Source: Clusia tigrina (taxonomy: Eukaryota > Arthropoda > Insecta > Diptera > Clusiidae). From it: DNA of 64,000 nucleotides. A program made the translations under genes and the position numbers. This document shows, piece after piece, positions 50,790 to 62,240 of the stretch (the stretch's first letter is position 1; the number at the start of each line of letters is the position of its first letter). The stretch is from NCBI GenBank assembly GCA_920105625.2, contig CAKKTE020000077.1, positions 2,399,723-2,463,722 on the forward strand, written 5' to 3'. The notes beneath the pieces are model-generated. The model was not told the origin of the DNA. It saw only the letters and a program-made list of their open reading frames with translations, and ran no database searches.

Positions 50790-52368
50790 TATAATAATAA
50801 GTAGAAGGGTAACTGCCAGCTTAGGTTCCCACACCTTAAGCAGACAGGTCTGCAGAGGCACTCCTCAGGGAGGAGTCCTCTCCCCCCTGCTCTGGAATTT
50901 GGTGGTAAATTCATTACTGCTAGCCTTAGAGAGGGAGGGTTGCCATGTCGTCGCCTACGCTGATGACTTGGCAATTGTGATCAGAGGGAAATATCCAAAC
51001 ACTCTTATGGATATTTTGCGCTCTAGCATGGCCACGCTTACTGGTTGGACGGGAAGAAGGGGATTAGGGTTAAACCCTGAGAAAATGGAATTAATCCTCT
51101 TTTCTAAGAAAAATAGATCTCCTGAGGTCTCCCCGCTAATATACAAAGGTGTGGAAATTCCGATGAAGGAGACAGTTAGATATTTGGGACTAGTACTAGA
51201 TAGAAAACTTACCTGGAAACCCAATATTGAAGAAAGAGTCAGGAAGGCCAATATTGCTTTGTACACATGTAAAAAAGCGGTCGGAATCAGGTGGGGACTA
51301 TCCCCACGAATTATGCACTGGCTATACATTTCGGTGGTCAGACCCATATTGCTATATGGAATACTGGTATTGTGGCCAGCCACTCAGAAACAAAGCTATT
51401 TGAAGCTTCTGAGCAAGGTCCAAAGAACGGCTTTTTTATGTATCTCTGGTGCCTTAAGGACCACGCCTACTAAAGCTTTACAAGTAAATCTCAACCTACC
51501 TACATTAGAGCTGGTAGGGAAACAAGTGGCCGCCACATCAGCACTAAGGCTGAAATGTGCGGCGTTATGGCATGATCGGCAGATTGGTCACTCGACTATT
51601 GCGCATACCTGGAGTAGTTCTGTCCAACACATTGACCACTCTATACCTAATCTCAACTTCGATAGGCACTTCCAGACATATATTCCGTCTAGAAGAGAGT
51701 GGCAAACACCAATGCCATGGAGAAGGGGGGAACTTAATTTCTACACTGACGGATCCAAACTTGACGATAGAGTCGGTTTTGGAGTGTTCTCACAAGAATT
51801 GGGACTGGAACTTTCTTTCCGTCTCCCCGACCACTGCAGTGTTTATCAAGCAGAGGTCCTAGCCATAAAGGAGGTAGCCGTCTACTTAAATAGACATGCC
51901 GTAACAAGAAATATTATAAATATCTACTCGGATAGCCAGGCGGCCATCTTGTCAATGAATTCGGTGGCACTCAAATCAAAGGTTGCTCAGGACTGCCGAG
52001 CAGCCCTAAATGATATCCGTACCGCTTTCAAGGTACGCCTTATATGGGTTCCGGGGCATAGAGATATTGCGGGAAACTGTAGGGCTGATGACTTAGCCAA
52101 ACGGGGTACCAACCTTCCTTTAGGCATGGACAGATGTAAGATTGGAATACCTATTGCCACCTGTAAACTGATGCTGAAGGATAGGGTCGTGCGTGAGACC
52201 AATGGGTCTTGGGCACAAGAGGGCACTTGCTTAACGACTAGGCTAATGTGGCCGGAACTTAATAGTAGGAAAACTAGAGACTTGCTTGCCTTGCCGAGAG
52301 AGAATATCTCTAAGGTCGTGGCATGTAAGGTCACTGGCTTTTCGGCAGACATGCTATCAGGCTGCTAG
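50790..52368 (+). CDS. LOA-like RT C-terminus and RNase H, open frame
   Basis: About 525 codons stay open from the insertion point to TAG at 52366, in frame with the upstream Ty3 RNase H (one 875-codon frame from 49741). Motifs in order: G-T-P-Q-G-G-V-L-S-P-L-L-W, A-Y-A-D-D-L-A-I-V (catalytic aspartates intact), thumb region (Y-L-G-L-V-L-D), then RNase H F-Y-T-D-G-S-K, Q-A-E-V-L-A-I, S-D-S-Q-A-A and V-P-G-H-R-D-I-A-G-N. An RNase H domain after RT is usual for LOA and I clades. The N-terminal RT blocks and endonuclease are absent, so it cannot retrotranspose alone. There are no stops in the open part, so it is likely young. Confidence 0.85.
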
Positions 52369-52666
52369 TATTCTCTCATGAATATTGCTGAAGCTGTGGG
52401 GATGAGGAGGAGGAGGAGACTGTGGAGCATCTCTTCTGTAGTTGCCCCGCTCTGGCCAGAAGCAGAGCGGGCTCTTTAGGCAAATTCGCTTTTAGCTCTC
52501 TTACAGAGGTGTCTAAGATCAAACAAATCCTGCGCTTTATTAGGGCTTCAAAATGGTTCGACGAGTGAATCGGAGGTGCGTTGTGGCGCGGTGGTATCAC
52601 AATCGACCCATGGTGGTCTGAGTGAGCTGGTCCTTGAACTGGCTGCCACATTAACCTAACCTAACC
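50790..52666 (+). mobile_element. LOA-like non-LTR element, 5'-truncated
   Basis: 1877 bp, flanked by a perfect 12-bp duplication, taacgttaatac, at 50778-50789 and 52667-52678. It starts within RT and ends in a (CCTAA)n-like tail at 52651-52666. Truncation and a target duplication of this size are normal for target-primed reverse transcription. Confidence 0.9.
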
Positions 52667-52678
52667 TAACGTTAATAC

Positions 52679-53978
52679 AATCGATAATGATTCAATTCAA
52701 GGAACAGCAGGCACGACGATACATTCTGCCGAAGAAAATAATGATGATGGTATCCCAATTTCAGAAAAGGCATTAAACACATTCAATCTACAGATCATAC
52801 TACAAGTAGGAAATATAGGTGCTCCTTTGACACTCGAGACCGTTCTTAAGAACAAATTAAGAAAGACGATACGTAGCCCAGAATATAATGAAAATATAAT
52901 GACTGATATATTTAAGCGGTACCTTGCCCCCAATAAACTTTCTGCGATTATGACGGATGATAACACTTTTAAAATTGTTCAAAACACATACTCCAAATAT
53001 TTTGCAAATAGCAAACTTTTCAAACTTGTGCGTTGTAAAATCATTTTACAAGACATCCGAAATACCGATGATCAAGATAAACTAGTAAATGATTACCACA
53101 TCAATCGCAATCATAGAGGTATACAAGAGACATTTGAACATTTAAGACGGGAATATTTTTTCCCTCATATGAAAGAAAAGATAACTAAATGTATTAATCA
53201 TTGTAATATATGCCAAACACTCAAATACGATAGAAGACCTCCAAAACCTACATTTGAAATTCCGGAAATACCAAAAAAGCCACTAGATATTGTCCACATT
53301 GATATATATTGCATAAATAAACGCAATATTCTTACCCTCATTGATAAATTTTCGAAATTTGGATCACCTTACCCCTTGGAATCTAGAAATAGCATCTCAA
53401 TTTTAAAAAGCATTAAACACTATATAAGCCTACGCACTCCAAGAAAAATTGTTTGTGACCAAGGCTCTGAGTTCAGTGCGATTATCTTTAAAGACTTTTG
53501 CAAAATTAACAAAATTGATATACATTATACCTCGTTCCAACAAAGTTCCGGCAATTCCCCAATCGAAAGATTTCATTCGACAGTAACAGAAATTTATAGA
53601 ATTGTTATGCAAAAATATAAAGATTCAGAGCTTCCATTAGACCACGATGAAATACTTTTCGAAGTAATCACGACATACAATAATTCCATACATACCACGA
53701 CAAAATTAACGCCATTTGAATTGTTTTATGGAAGAACTCCCACATTTGAAAAAAATTTTAACTATAACACAGAGTATGACTACTTGCAAGGGATAAAAGA
53801 CTTCCAAAGTAAATTACATGAATCAATTAGGGAAAAACTGACGAATGACACAGACAAACGCATCGAACGATTGAACCAAAATAGGGAAGAACCCGAAATT
53901 CGGATGGAAAATGATAAAATTTACCGGAAAGAATGTAAAAGAAACAAAATGACCCCCCGTTTTCAAAAAGAATTGTAA
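52679..53978 (+). pseudogene. integrase
   Basis: Continues pol after the LOA-like insertion; the long open frame begins at 52827 and the frame is already open from 52679. Zinc finger: H-I-N-R-N-H near 53099-53120 and C-I-N-H-C-N-I-C at 53188-53211. Core: H-I-D-I-Y (first aspartate, 53299-), V-C-D-Q-G-S-E-F (53452-) and the glutamate in S-P-I-E-R-F-H (53560-). The C-terminus is basic and ends in F-Q-K-E-L. No stops were seen in this segment, but upstream breaks mean the polyprotein cannot be made whole. Confidence 0.85.
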
Positions 53979-54074
53979 AACGGAATAATAGAGTGACAAA
54001 GACAGGAGAACCAAAAACTTCATAATTCCAAAATAAAAAAGAAACAAAAAACCTAAACTCATCCTTCTTTTAGA

Positions 54075-54329
54075 TTCATACTGGCACAGGCCGATGTTAA
54101 AATCGTAGACTTTGCCCCAACTCAGAGAATCATTCCATTAAAATTGGGACTTGGTAGAACAATAATTGAATATGAATATTTAATACATATCAATCTCGAA
54201 TCCTATACTGACAATATACAAGAAAATACCATAACCCACTTTGAGACCACACAATTTGCCAACATTGCCTTAGAAACAACAAAATTTAAACTGAAAGAAC
54301 TCACAGAGAAACATGACAAATATAAATAA
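54075..54329 (+). pseudogene. env remnant, N-terminal 84 residues
   Basis: An acceptor-like CTTTTAG precedes F-I-L-A-Q-A-D-V-K-I. The conserved start of errantivirus-type envelope (A-P-T-Q-R-I-I-P, then L-E-S-Y) is followed by a stop at 54327. The remainder of env is largely gone: 54330-55109 is AT-rich with only small open stretches (54605-54787). No signal peptide is evident in the visible part. Confidence 0.6.
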
Positions 54330-55120
54330 AGAACAAAGTATTATTACATAATAAAAAAAATAAAAAAAAAAAAAAAAAATTCAAAATCAAACCCGCAATT
54401 CGCTAAATCCCACAACTAAAACAATAACTCAAATATAACAACTAAACCAAATAAACTCCAACATTAATATACTTGCACAACACCTGAAAAGTATCGCTGA
54501 AGCAATAGCACTATCCAAACTAAACATTGTTCCTAAATTAATATTAGATCTCATAGAACTTCTCATTGTAACACATAAGTTTTATATACATTAATTCCAG
54601 CAAAATGTACGTATTAAATTTACATACAACAATAACACACAAACATTTTACTCGTATGCAAATGATAATTATATTGAAAGTAAACAACGAAAATGATAAA
54701 CCGATGGTACAATGTCAAACAAATTTGCAAAATCCACCATACCAGTGTTATTGTAATGCCTGTATGAGAATGTTAATTACTATATAAGCTAGCAATGCAA
54801 TGGATGCCATGATAATACAAATTTTTTTTGTATTAACTTACTACCACAACAACAGAAAATTATCCATTTAAATAGAGTTGAAAGAGAGTATATAGTAACA
54901 CAAACTTCTTTAATATAAATTTATTTATATTTATTTTATACATACATACTTAGTTTAAATCACACAATTGCAAATCAAGATGACAATGTAACGAATTATA
55001 TTCGCAAGAAAAGAATACCAATGAAAATAACATATGCACTCGATCAGAAGATTAATGAAGTCTCGGCTACAAAATAGCTAAAAGCTCCTTTGGCCACCAC
55101 TTCATTTTAGGGAGGGAGGA

Positions 55121-55510
55121 GTTATGAGTAATAACAAATAACAAATAAATGTAACGTTGACACCTTTTTAAAAGTATGTACATATTCATATAAAAGTATC
55201 GCTAAACTGGCACAAAGCAGTCAGCTGTGCTCCTGCTGCCACCTATTATCCATCTTGATGTAATTATTTTAATAACTTGGCATCACCTTGAATACACCAC
55301 TGTTGAAGCAACACATTTGACATTTGACAGATGACAACAACCAACTGGAGGCCACAACCAACTGGAGGACACAACCAACTTCACGAATTTCCTTCTTCTT
55401 CATCTTTAATCTGCAAAACAAACACATGTATTTTCGGAATAAAAAAAAAAAGAAAAATTAACACATAAGATAACAATTGTATTTTTATTTCTTGGGGAAA
55501 TATATATAAC
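55121..55510 (+). repeat. 3' LTR
   Basis: 390 bp, preceded by the polypurine tract AGGGAGGGAGGA (55109-55120). It differs from the 5' LTR by one base and by a second copy of a 17-bp unit (around 55340-55375). Confidence 0.92.
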
Positions 55511-57463
55511 TCGTGCGATAACATAAATTTAAATGTTACTACTAGCATTTTAGGTATTTTATACGGAAGTGCATACTGCATACTGGAATGGTTATTATAA
55601 AATCGATGTTATACTTTTTTCTAATGAGCTTATCAGCGTCAGGCGAAGGAAAAACGACGATTCCCGAGATGACATGAATACCGAGTATCAAATATTCGGT
55701 AAATTACTATACACTTATTCCCCATGGCAGTTTTACACGATTTCGATTTTACACGGTTTATAAATTAATAGATTTAAAAAATAGTAAAATGTATATACAA
55801 ATGAAGAACTAAATGAAGATGAGATAATTAACATAATTCAAAAAACAAACAAATATGATGAAGACAATGGTTCTGATGGAAGAGTAATCTAATCCAGTTG
55901 GATTCACAGTAAGAATCATAAGAATAGGACTTCAATTGGGAAGAAAATTGGACCACCATTTCCTACAATATAACACAAATATTGATCGAACTCTCCGATT
56001 TCTGCGACAACTTCGTAAATAAATACTTAAATAAATATGAAGAGGCCTATAAAGATTAAACAAAAAGCCTACGCAATTGTTAATTGCGGATTTCATTACA
56101 ATCTCTTCAACCAGAGATATTCCTTAATTCGTGAACCATTGAGCCAGAATCACATCAAGAAAGCTCAAGTGATGAAAGTGACATCACACCTATCAGAAAG
56201 AAACTGATTAAACTTTTAATTAATTTTGAAGGGTCTTTTTTTTTGTTCTCTGTTCCTAATGTAAAATAAATTAAATTTGTACTTATATTACTTTCATATG
56301 TTTGTTGTTTTATAATCTAAGTATAACTTTGAGTTTTCCAAGATGCTACTTTTGTTTACTTAAATTACTGAATCATATCTTAGGGTTTTTTGGGTCGTTT
56401 TACACGATTTTACTTAGAAAACTCCAGGATTATAATTTAGAGGGTTTTGTGCAGAACCTATCTTCCGTGTAAATTTGGGGATATGTTTAATAACATGGTT
56501 TTAGTACGATTTAATAGTGTATTTACAAAGAATTAATATATTAATATATTTATATAAACAAAGAATTAATATTGCATTGATTTCGGTATGCTAACAAAAA
56601 TAAAACAAAGTGGCCCTGGGTTTTTATATATTACTCCTACATATAGCATGAAGTTTTGTTCACCATTGTGTATTGATCTCGTGTTATGTGCATGGATACG
56701 CGTAGCATTAATGAAGTTATCTAGCCTATTTGTTTACTCTTTTATAGTGCACCAGTAATTTATTACATATGTAGGCGTTCAATTGTGCATATAGGTATGA
56801 CAGTGGAAAATTCATTACATTATTAAAGGTAGTTTTCTATCTAACGCAGCTATTGAACGGACAATGATGCATGCTATCGTACCTGTACAGGCTTCAACTG
56901 GCGGACACTCCCCTCAGTGCCACCTGCCACTGAGAGCATGAAAATGCAAAACATATCCTCTTCCATATGGACGCTGTAAGCAGGAATGAGAGGAGATGTT
57001 AGGAGCATTTGGGAGAACTCCCACAATTAAACATGGTTGTGGAGACGTGTGCCACGAGGAAAAAATGAGACGTCTCTGGTTGTTTCCAGTGTGTGTCATG
57101 ATTTATCTCCGGGATATTGAGCGTATGCGAATAGTGGTCAACAACAACAACGACTACAGCAAGAAGTCGAACAAACTGAAGTTGAAACTGCAGTCTGACT
57201 ATCACAGATGCTCGAAGCGGTAACGATCATAAAGGTCTCCTGACATACCTAGAAATCGGTATCCCGAGAGGCTTAACCGTTCGACAGTGAGGTGGGTTTT
57301 AGTTTGTGGAAGTTCCACATTGACAAGAGGCTTTCGATGGTTTCCCCTCAATAAAAAAGAGAAAAAGTAGGTATAAAATAAAATACATAATAGTTAAATG
57401 TGACAATCTCAATGTTAATGATAAAATTTATTTTAATATGAAATGTATCCCTGTTAGAGCAGA
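55511..57463. other. unassigned stretch, possible pogo/Tigger-like remnant
   Basis: At 55790-56215 short plus-strand pieces (E-E-L-N-E-D-E-I-I, acidic runs, S-S-S-D-E-S-D) resemble the acidic C-terminus of Tigger/jerky-type transposases. TTTTACACGATTT occurs at 55730 and again (TTTTACACGATTTTA) at 56399. The match is weak. From 56450 to 57463 I see no gene. Small open stretches at 56996-57223 look incidental. Confidence 0.25.
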
Positions 57464-57531
57464 CGAGAGGTATATGATAAGTACCCGTGTTTTGTGACGG
57501 ATGGCATCAGTGACTGAATTTGTATGCCATC

Positions 57532-58167
57532 ATTTATTGTAGGCCTGGGTAGTGAAGGACTTAACTGATCTGTTTCACAGAACCGAACTAACTGAACTAG
57601 ATCAGATCTGTTAAACAAAATAGTTCACTTGCTCACTTGCTCACTAGTTCACTTGCTCACCTCTTTTACTTGCTCACTTTATCACTTGCTCGCTTGTCCA
57701 CTTGCTCCCTTTCTTACTTATTCAAATGGTTCAACCGTTCAATCACTCATATGATATCAGATATACGGATATGTACACAAATACATTATCTCGAATTGTG
57801 TATATGCATTGAATGATGACATATGTATGTATGTTGGTTCCAATTAGAACATCAAGGCACATAGGGAATACCATAATTTGGATACTCTTATTTATAAGTT
57901 AAACTTGTATACAGTGAATATGAAGTCGGTGCAATATTTTATTAATGGCACCTCGAAAAAAATACAGTGCTATATGGGGACATTTTATTGAAAACACAGG
58001 CGAAAAAAGCGCCAAATGCAAGTATTGCTCCCTGCTTGCTTTCACTTCTTATGAACGAATGAACGATAAAGTAACTGAACGATGTGAACGACATAGTTCA
58101 ATATGCTCAGTGAACGAGAATGAGCGGATCAGTCAGCTGAACGACCAAGTCCAACTCTAATTTATTG
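57532..58167 (+). mobile_element. hAT non-autonomous element, 620 bp, with 8-bp target duplication
   Basis: The element is 57540-58159, flanked by ATTTATTG at 57532-57539 and 58160-58167. Ends: TAGGCCTGGGTAG and, inverted, TAGAGTTGGACTT, matching the loose TAG-n3-TGG ends of many hATs. A run of TTGCTCAC-like octamers at 57628-57716 is probably subterminal repeat. Confidence 0.88.
57945..58160 (+). CDS. BED zinc finger fragment of hAT transposase
   Basis: 71 codons: M-A-P-R-K-K-Y-S-A-I-W-G-H-F, then K-C-K-Y-C, the first half of a BED finger (aromatic W-x2-F and C-x2-C). The closing histidines of the finger are not clearly present. The frame then reads into the element's 3' end and stops at its last bases. 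It is the deletion scar of a larger transposase. Whether it makes a protein is unknown. Confidence 0.6.
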   Translation: MAPRKKYSAIWGHFIENTGEKSAKCKYCSLLAFTSYERMNDKVTERCERHSSICSVNENERISQLNDQVQL

Positions 58168-58231
58168 CCATCTTTAAAACAGATAAATTTATCAGTTGCT
58201 GAAAGTAGTCAAGTTCATGTTTGTTTGCAAC

Positions 58232-59160
58232 CATGGATAAAGAGCAATATCGACCAGTGATTAGATTTATATTTTTGGATGGGAAGGCGTGTGAAGAAAT
58301 CGTACTCAAGTAGCATGGCGTTTGTAAGGACTATGCAGTTTTGATGACAACCATCAGATATTGGTTTAATGGATTTAAGTGTGGTCCGGCTGAATATCCG
58401 TTTTTTATGAAGAGCGCCCAGACAGCCTGATTGAGGTGACTACCGAGGATATGGTTAGCATCCAATATCGTGCTAGCACATCCAGGATGAAGACCAAAAA
58501 GAGATTGCTGACATTGTACACATCTGAATTGAACCTTTACAAAATATCATACACGAAAAATTGGGCATGAGAAAGCTAGCAGCGAGATGGGTGCCGCGTT
58601 TGCTCACAGTGCAGTAAAAACGGAACCGCATGACAACTTCGGAGCAGTGTTTGGACATGTTTAAGCGCAATCCGAAAGAGTTTCTACGGAGTTTGCCAGA
58701 AAGGAAATAACAGTCTAAACAGTGGATTACACCCGGCGAACCCGCTCCAAAGAAGGCGAAAAGGGTTGCATCGGCCAGAAAAGTCATGGCCACCGTTTTT
58801 TGGGATTCGCAAGGCATAATCCTTACCGACTATTTGTAGAAGGGAAGTTCGATGCTGATTTATTAGACCGATTCGATGCGGAATTTATGAAAAAACGGCT
58901 CCATTTGGCGAAGAAAAAAGTGGTCTTCCACCCTGCTACGAATTGCTGCCTCATCCACCGTATTCTTCAGATTTGGCCCATGCGATTTCTTTTTGGTTCC
59001 AAACATGAAAAAAATAGCTTGTGAAAAGCGAATCACTTCAAACGAGGAAGTCATCGCTGTAACAGAGCCTACTTTGCGGAGTTCCACAATTAGATTTTTT
59101 GGATGGCTTGGAAAAGTTAGAATATCACTAGACTAAATGTATTGAGCTGAAAGGAGACTA
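58232..59160 (+). pseudogene. mariner transposase, heavily decayed
   Basis: ATG at 58232 (M-D-K-E-Q-Y-R-P-V-I-R-F). Many stops and shifts follow, with T-I-R-Y-W-F-N-G-F, then S-E-Q-C-L-D-like and W-T-T/V-D-Y regions. A later open part (58722-59024) covers F-V-E-G-K-F-D-A-D-L-L-D-R-F and K-K-K-V-V-F-H. The catalytic aspartates are mostly lost. Confidence 0.75.
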
Positions 59161-59504
59161 TATTGAGAAATGAAAAATGAAAACAAGTATTTTCTTGCCT
59201 AAGACGGGGACTTATCATCCACCCTTCGTACATATGCAAAAGGATGCTTGGAAGTAAGAATAATAGAAATAAAGGTTACGACATGCGCATGAATTCCAGT
59301 TAGATGACGTAGTTTGTCAAAGGGTGCCAACTCTGTGTGTCCCTAAATAGTTTATTAAGAACTATTTTTATATAACAAATCAATTGGATTTCATATGAAA
59401 TCATTGCTTAATATAAATGCAATCTTTTTTTTAGCTCTGTTTATTTAATTTTTATATAACAAATTGCTTCATACCTGAAAATTATCATTGTCATTTATTT
59501 AGGA

Positions 59505-59890
59505 AAAAGACCAACAAACGGAGAATATCGGAGCAGCTGCATTTTTTATAGATTTCTGCCGGGCGCATCCAGAAATGGGCGCTGACAAAAATTCGCCCAA
59601 GGCGCCTCGGCTGACTACAGAAATGTGAGAGCAATACGCTGATGGATTAAATGTCAGGAGGGGGCCAACACACTCTGCAGAAAAGTGGAAAAATGTAAGT
59701 CAGTTCTAAAGCATTTGTTTTTATGATTTGATTTCAATACTCTTTATCGTTTCAGAGTCGTTAAGTCGCTGGAAAAGGCGACTGCGTTGCTGTGCTCGGA
59801 AGCAGAAGACAACAACTTTGCCACTGGTGGTGGTCCTCCAAGCATTAGGTTCTGTGGCTGTGGAGGGAGCAGCAGATGTAGGCATTTTGG
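59505..59890 (+). pseudogene. Myb/SANT-like (zeste-type) domain fragment with intron
   Basis: Exon-like part 59505-59694: F-I-D-F-C-R-A-H-P-E-M with a stop (TGA, probably once tryptophan), then E-Q-Y-A-D-G-L-N and H-S-A-E-K-W-K-N. GTAAGT at 59695 and TTTCAG at about 59756 bound a ~60-bp intron. The second part has K-S-L-E-K-A-T and A-T-G-G-G-P-P-S, the usual end of this DNA-binding domain (found in zeste-like regulators and Harbinger companions). It may be a host pseudogene or a captured exon. Between 59231 and 59504 nothing is seen. Confidence 0.5.
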
Positions 59891-59909
59891 GATACCAGCT
59901 AAGTATATC

Positions 59910-62190
59910 CTTTATTTATTTATTTACACATACATGTTTTACAAATAAATTTATAAAATATACATACTTTACAAATAAATTTATAAAATATTGGATGGTG
60001 TAGGACAACGAGCCCATTTACACCTATTTTATATTAATTGATTATATCAAATTAAGTAGGTCATATTTCCTTAAGGCTTCTTTGACTGATATTATGGTGT
60101 CTTTTTCTCTGCTATCAAATATTATTCCGGATTTATCAATTTTTGAAATGGGGCAGTCAAGCATGATGTGCGAAACTTTTAAAGTTGTAGCGCAATCAGA
60201 GCATTGAATTGGGTTCAGTTTAGTAAAATATTGCCTAGTGCTGAATATCGTCCTCCCCAGACGAACTCTTGGCAAAGTAATACACTATTCCCTTGTGAAG
60301 TGCTCATTATAGTTCTGTCGAATTCGAAGCGGATTATGTGTTTAAAAGGAAAGAACCTGATGATTCCCACTTGTCATATATTTCCTTCTTTTGATATGCA
60401 ATAAAGCAACTTATTATCAATGTATCTAAGCAAGGAATATTAGCAACTAATGGCAGTAATATATCCTGCTTCGCTGCGGCATCTGCATATTCATTCCCAG
60501 GTATCCCAACATGTCCAGGTATCCACTTGATTTTTATAAAGCTTACAATTTCTAAATTTTGGTAAGTATAATTATAGGTACTTCTTTTCGGATTTGCCAA
60601 TGCCTTAAGGACACTAAAGGACACTAAGACTGTCAGAACATATTAGTGTCTTCTTTTTCTGAACAGTTGCATATTCAACTGCAATATATATTGCTACTAA
60701 CTCAGTATGAAACACACCTGAGTAAAAAGGCAATAGACCTTGTGTCAGAATTTCAAAAGTTGTATTTGCATGTTCTTTTACAACCGCATATGAAGATGTT
60801 CCTTCAAGATACTACCCGTCCGTATAAGTGTTATTTCTGATGCAAAATTTGACTTTACATCAGAAAAAAGTTGTGTGAAAATCACATGGTTAGTGCCATT
60901 TTTTACATATTGGCACAAATATGTATCAATGTTGATGTTGGAAATAGAGTTTCTGGTTTTTGTTTGCTTAGGTTGTTGTGGAATCGGAATGTTACGTTCA
61001 ATAAGCTAAGTCAAGATGTTCTTAATCCCATACCATTTTTTGGCAATGGAGGGATATTTTTGACTATGTTTTAGTTTCTCCCAAAAAGGATTGTGTAGTC
61101 CATGTGATTTGATGGTAAACGCTTTAGCTCCAAGTCTGACCGCCCTATTTTAGGCGTTGATGCTACAATTCCAGTAGCTGTTCTGAAACATTTTCTAAGA
61201 GCTGTGTCCAATTTTTTTATATTGGTTGCCGTAGTCCAACCATAGACTGTTATGCAATGCATAATTATACCAGATGTCAGAGCTCTACAAATTCCAATCG
61301 CCGTATCAATATGTGGACCCGTTTTTCTAGAACATATCACTTTTAAAATATTATTGATCTTACTTAATTTGTTAACTAGATATTTTGTATGCTCATTCCA
61401 TAAAACTGATTTGCTAAAAATCATTCCAAGAATTCTCAATTGGCTTTTGACTAGAATTGGGCTCATCTCTCATATTAATCGTTCTAGTGTAGCAGTTATG
61501 TTTACGACAAACGTGTAGAATTTCACAGTTGTTGATAGGAATCCTTGCTCCTCTGCTTATTGCCCATTGGTATATTTTTTTATCAAATCTCCGAAAGTTG
61601 TCCGTTACTTCAGTGTTTGTACCAGAAACTATTTCAAAAATGTTATTAGCATATATACCGAAAAAATCGATCCCCTGAGAATTTTTGAGCGCTTTAACCA
61701 GTGAATTTGCGTAAACATTGTAAAGAATTACAGACAGGGGTGACCCTTGTGGGATGCCATTTTCAAGAGGATATTTTTGTGGCAGATGTCCATCAATCCT
61801 TATAGTAATGTGTCTATTGGTAAGAAATGATAGAATAACTTGAAGCATTTTTTTTGGTATACCCCATTCGTGAAGATCAGAAAAATAGATATTAATCCAT
61901 CAAATGCTTTTTCTAGATCTTCAAAGATTATAACAGTATGTGTTCTTTTCTTAAAATTTTCTTTAAGCTGGGATTCTAATTGATGTCATAAGGTGTGTAC
62001 ACCATAATTTAGTAAAAATGCATGCTGTTCTCGTAATAGTTTTTCTTTTGAATATGTCACTATATGCTTTGAAATTATTTTTTCTAAAGTTTTGGATAGC
62101 ACTGGTAGCAACATTATGGGACGGTATCCTTTAAGCAGATTAGGATTTTTTCCAGGTTTAGGTATAGGCAATAAATCCGCATTTTTCGAC
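59910..62190 (-). mobile_element. I-like non-LTR retrotransposon, second copy
   Basis: Minus strand, same family as 37668-41942 (near-identical peptides in RT and RNase H). It ends in a TAA-rich tail with a duplicated ~38-bp unit (59935-60000). It is 5'-truncated within RT at about 62190. Confidence 0.85.
60042..62190 (-). pseudogene. I-like reverse transcriptase and RNase H (second copy)
   Basis: Read from 62190: L-P-I-P-K-P-G-K, Y-R-P-I-M-L-L, then after a break G-I-P-Q-G-S-P-L-S-V (61765) and G-I-Y-A-N-N-I-F at about 61655, where Y-A-D-D is expected. Then the thumb, and RNase H with W-I-P-G-H-V-G-I-P-G-N-E-Y-A-D-A-A-A-K-Q in one frame (no extra G as in the first copy). The C-terminal cysteine-rich piece C-S-D-C-A-T-T-L-K-V is at 60205-60180. 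Several stops. Confidence 0.8.
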
Positions 62191-62240
62191 AGGAAAAGCG
62201 AAGTAGAATGATGCGCTTGCATATCTTTTATGTTTAATGG

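Larger units (their letters stand above)
46288..55510 (+). mobile_element. full-length Ty3 LTR retrotransposon with LOA-like insertion
   Basis: 5' LTR (46288-46660), primer site, gag, protease, RT, RNase H, integrase, short env remnant, polypurine tract and 3' LTR (55121-55510). Without the LOA-like insertion it would be about 7.3 kb. The domain order and the env remnant indicate an errantivirus-like element. The LTRs are almost identical, yet pol is broken at several points. A possible 4-bp target duplication (agtg/cgtg) has one mismatch. Confidence 0.88.
57464..59228 (+). mobile_element. decayed mariner with hAT insertion
   Basis: Imperfect 25-26-bp inverted ends (57464-57489 and 59204-59228) share ATGATAAGT and CCCGT. 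TA follows the right end (59229-59230); the left flank reads ga. It contains a 620-bp hAT derivative. This mariner family differs from the one at 39021. Confidence 0.75.

Noticed and set aside
52376..52651. A 91-codon minus-strand frame after the LOA-like RNase H
   Set aside because: It is antisense to the element's 3' end, and the GAGGAGGAGG repeat produces the serine run.
56996..57223. A 75-codon frame with CAACAACAAC repeats as a small gene
   Set aside because: No start context, domain or neighbour supports it; it is probably chance in decayed DNA.
57625..57720. Short TTGCTCAC repeats as a separate satellite
   Set aside because: They lie inside the defined hAT element and are best read as its subterminal repeats.
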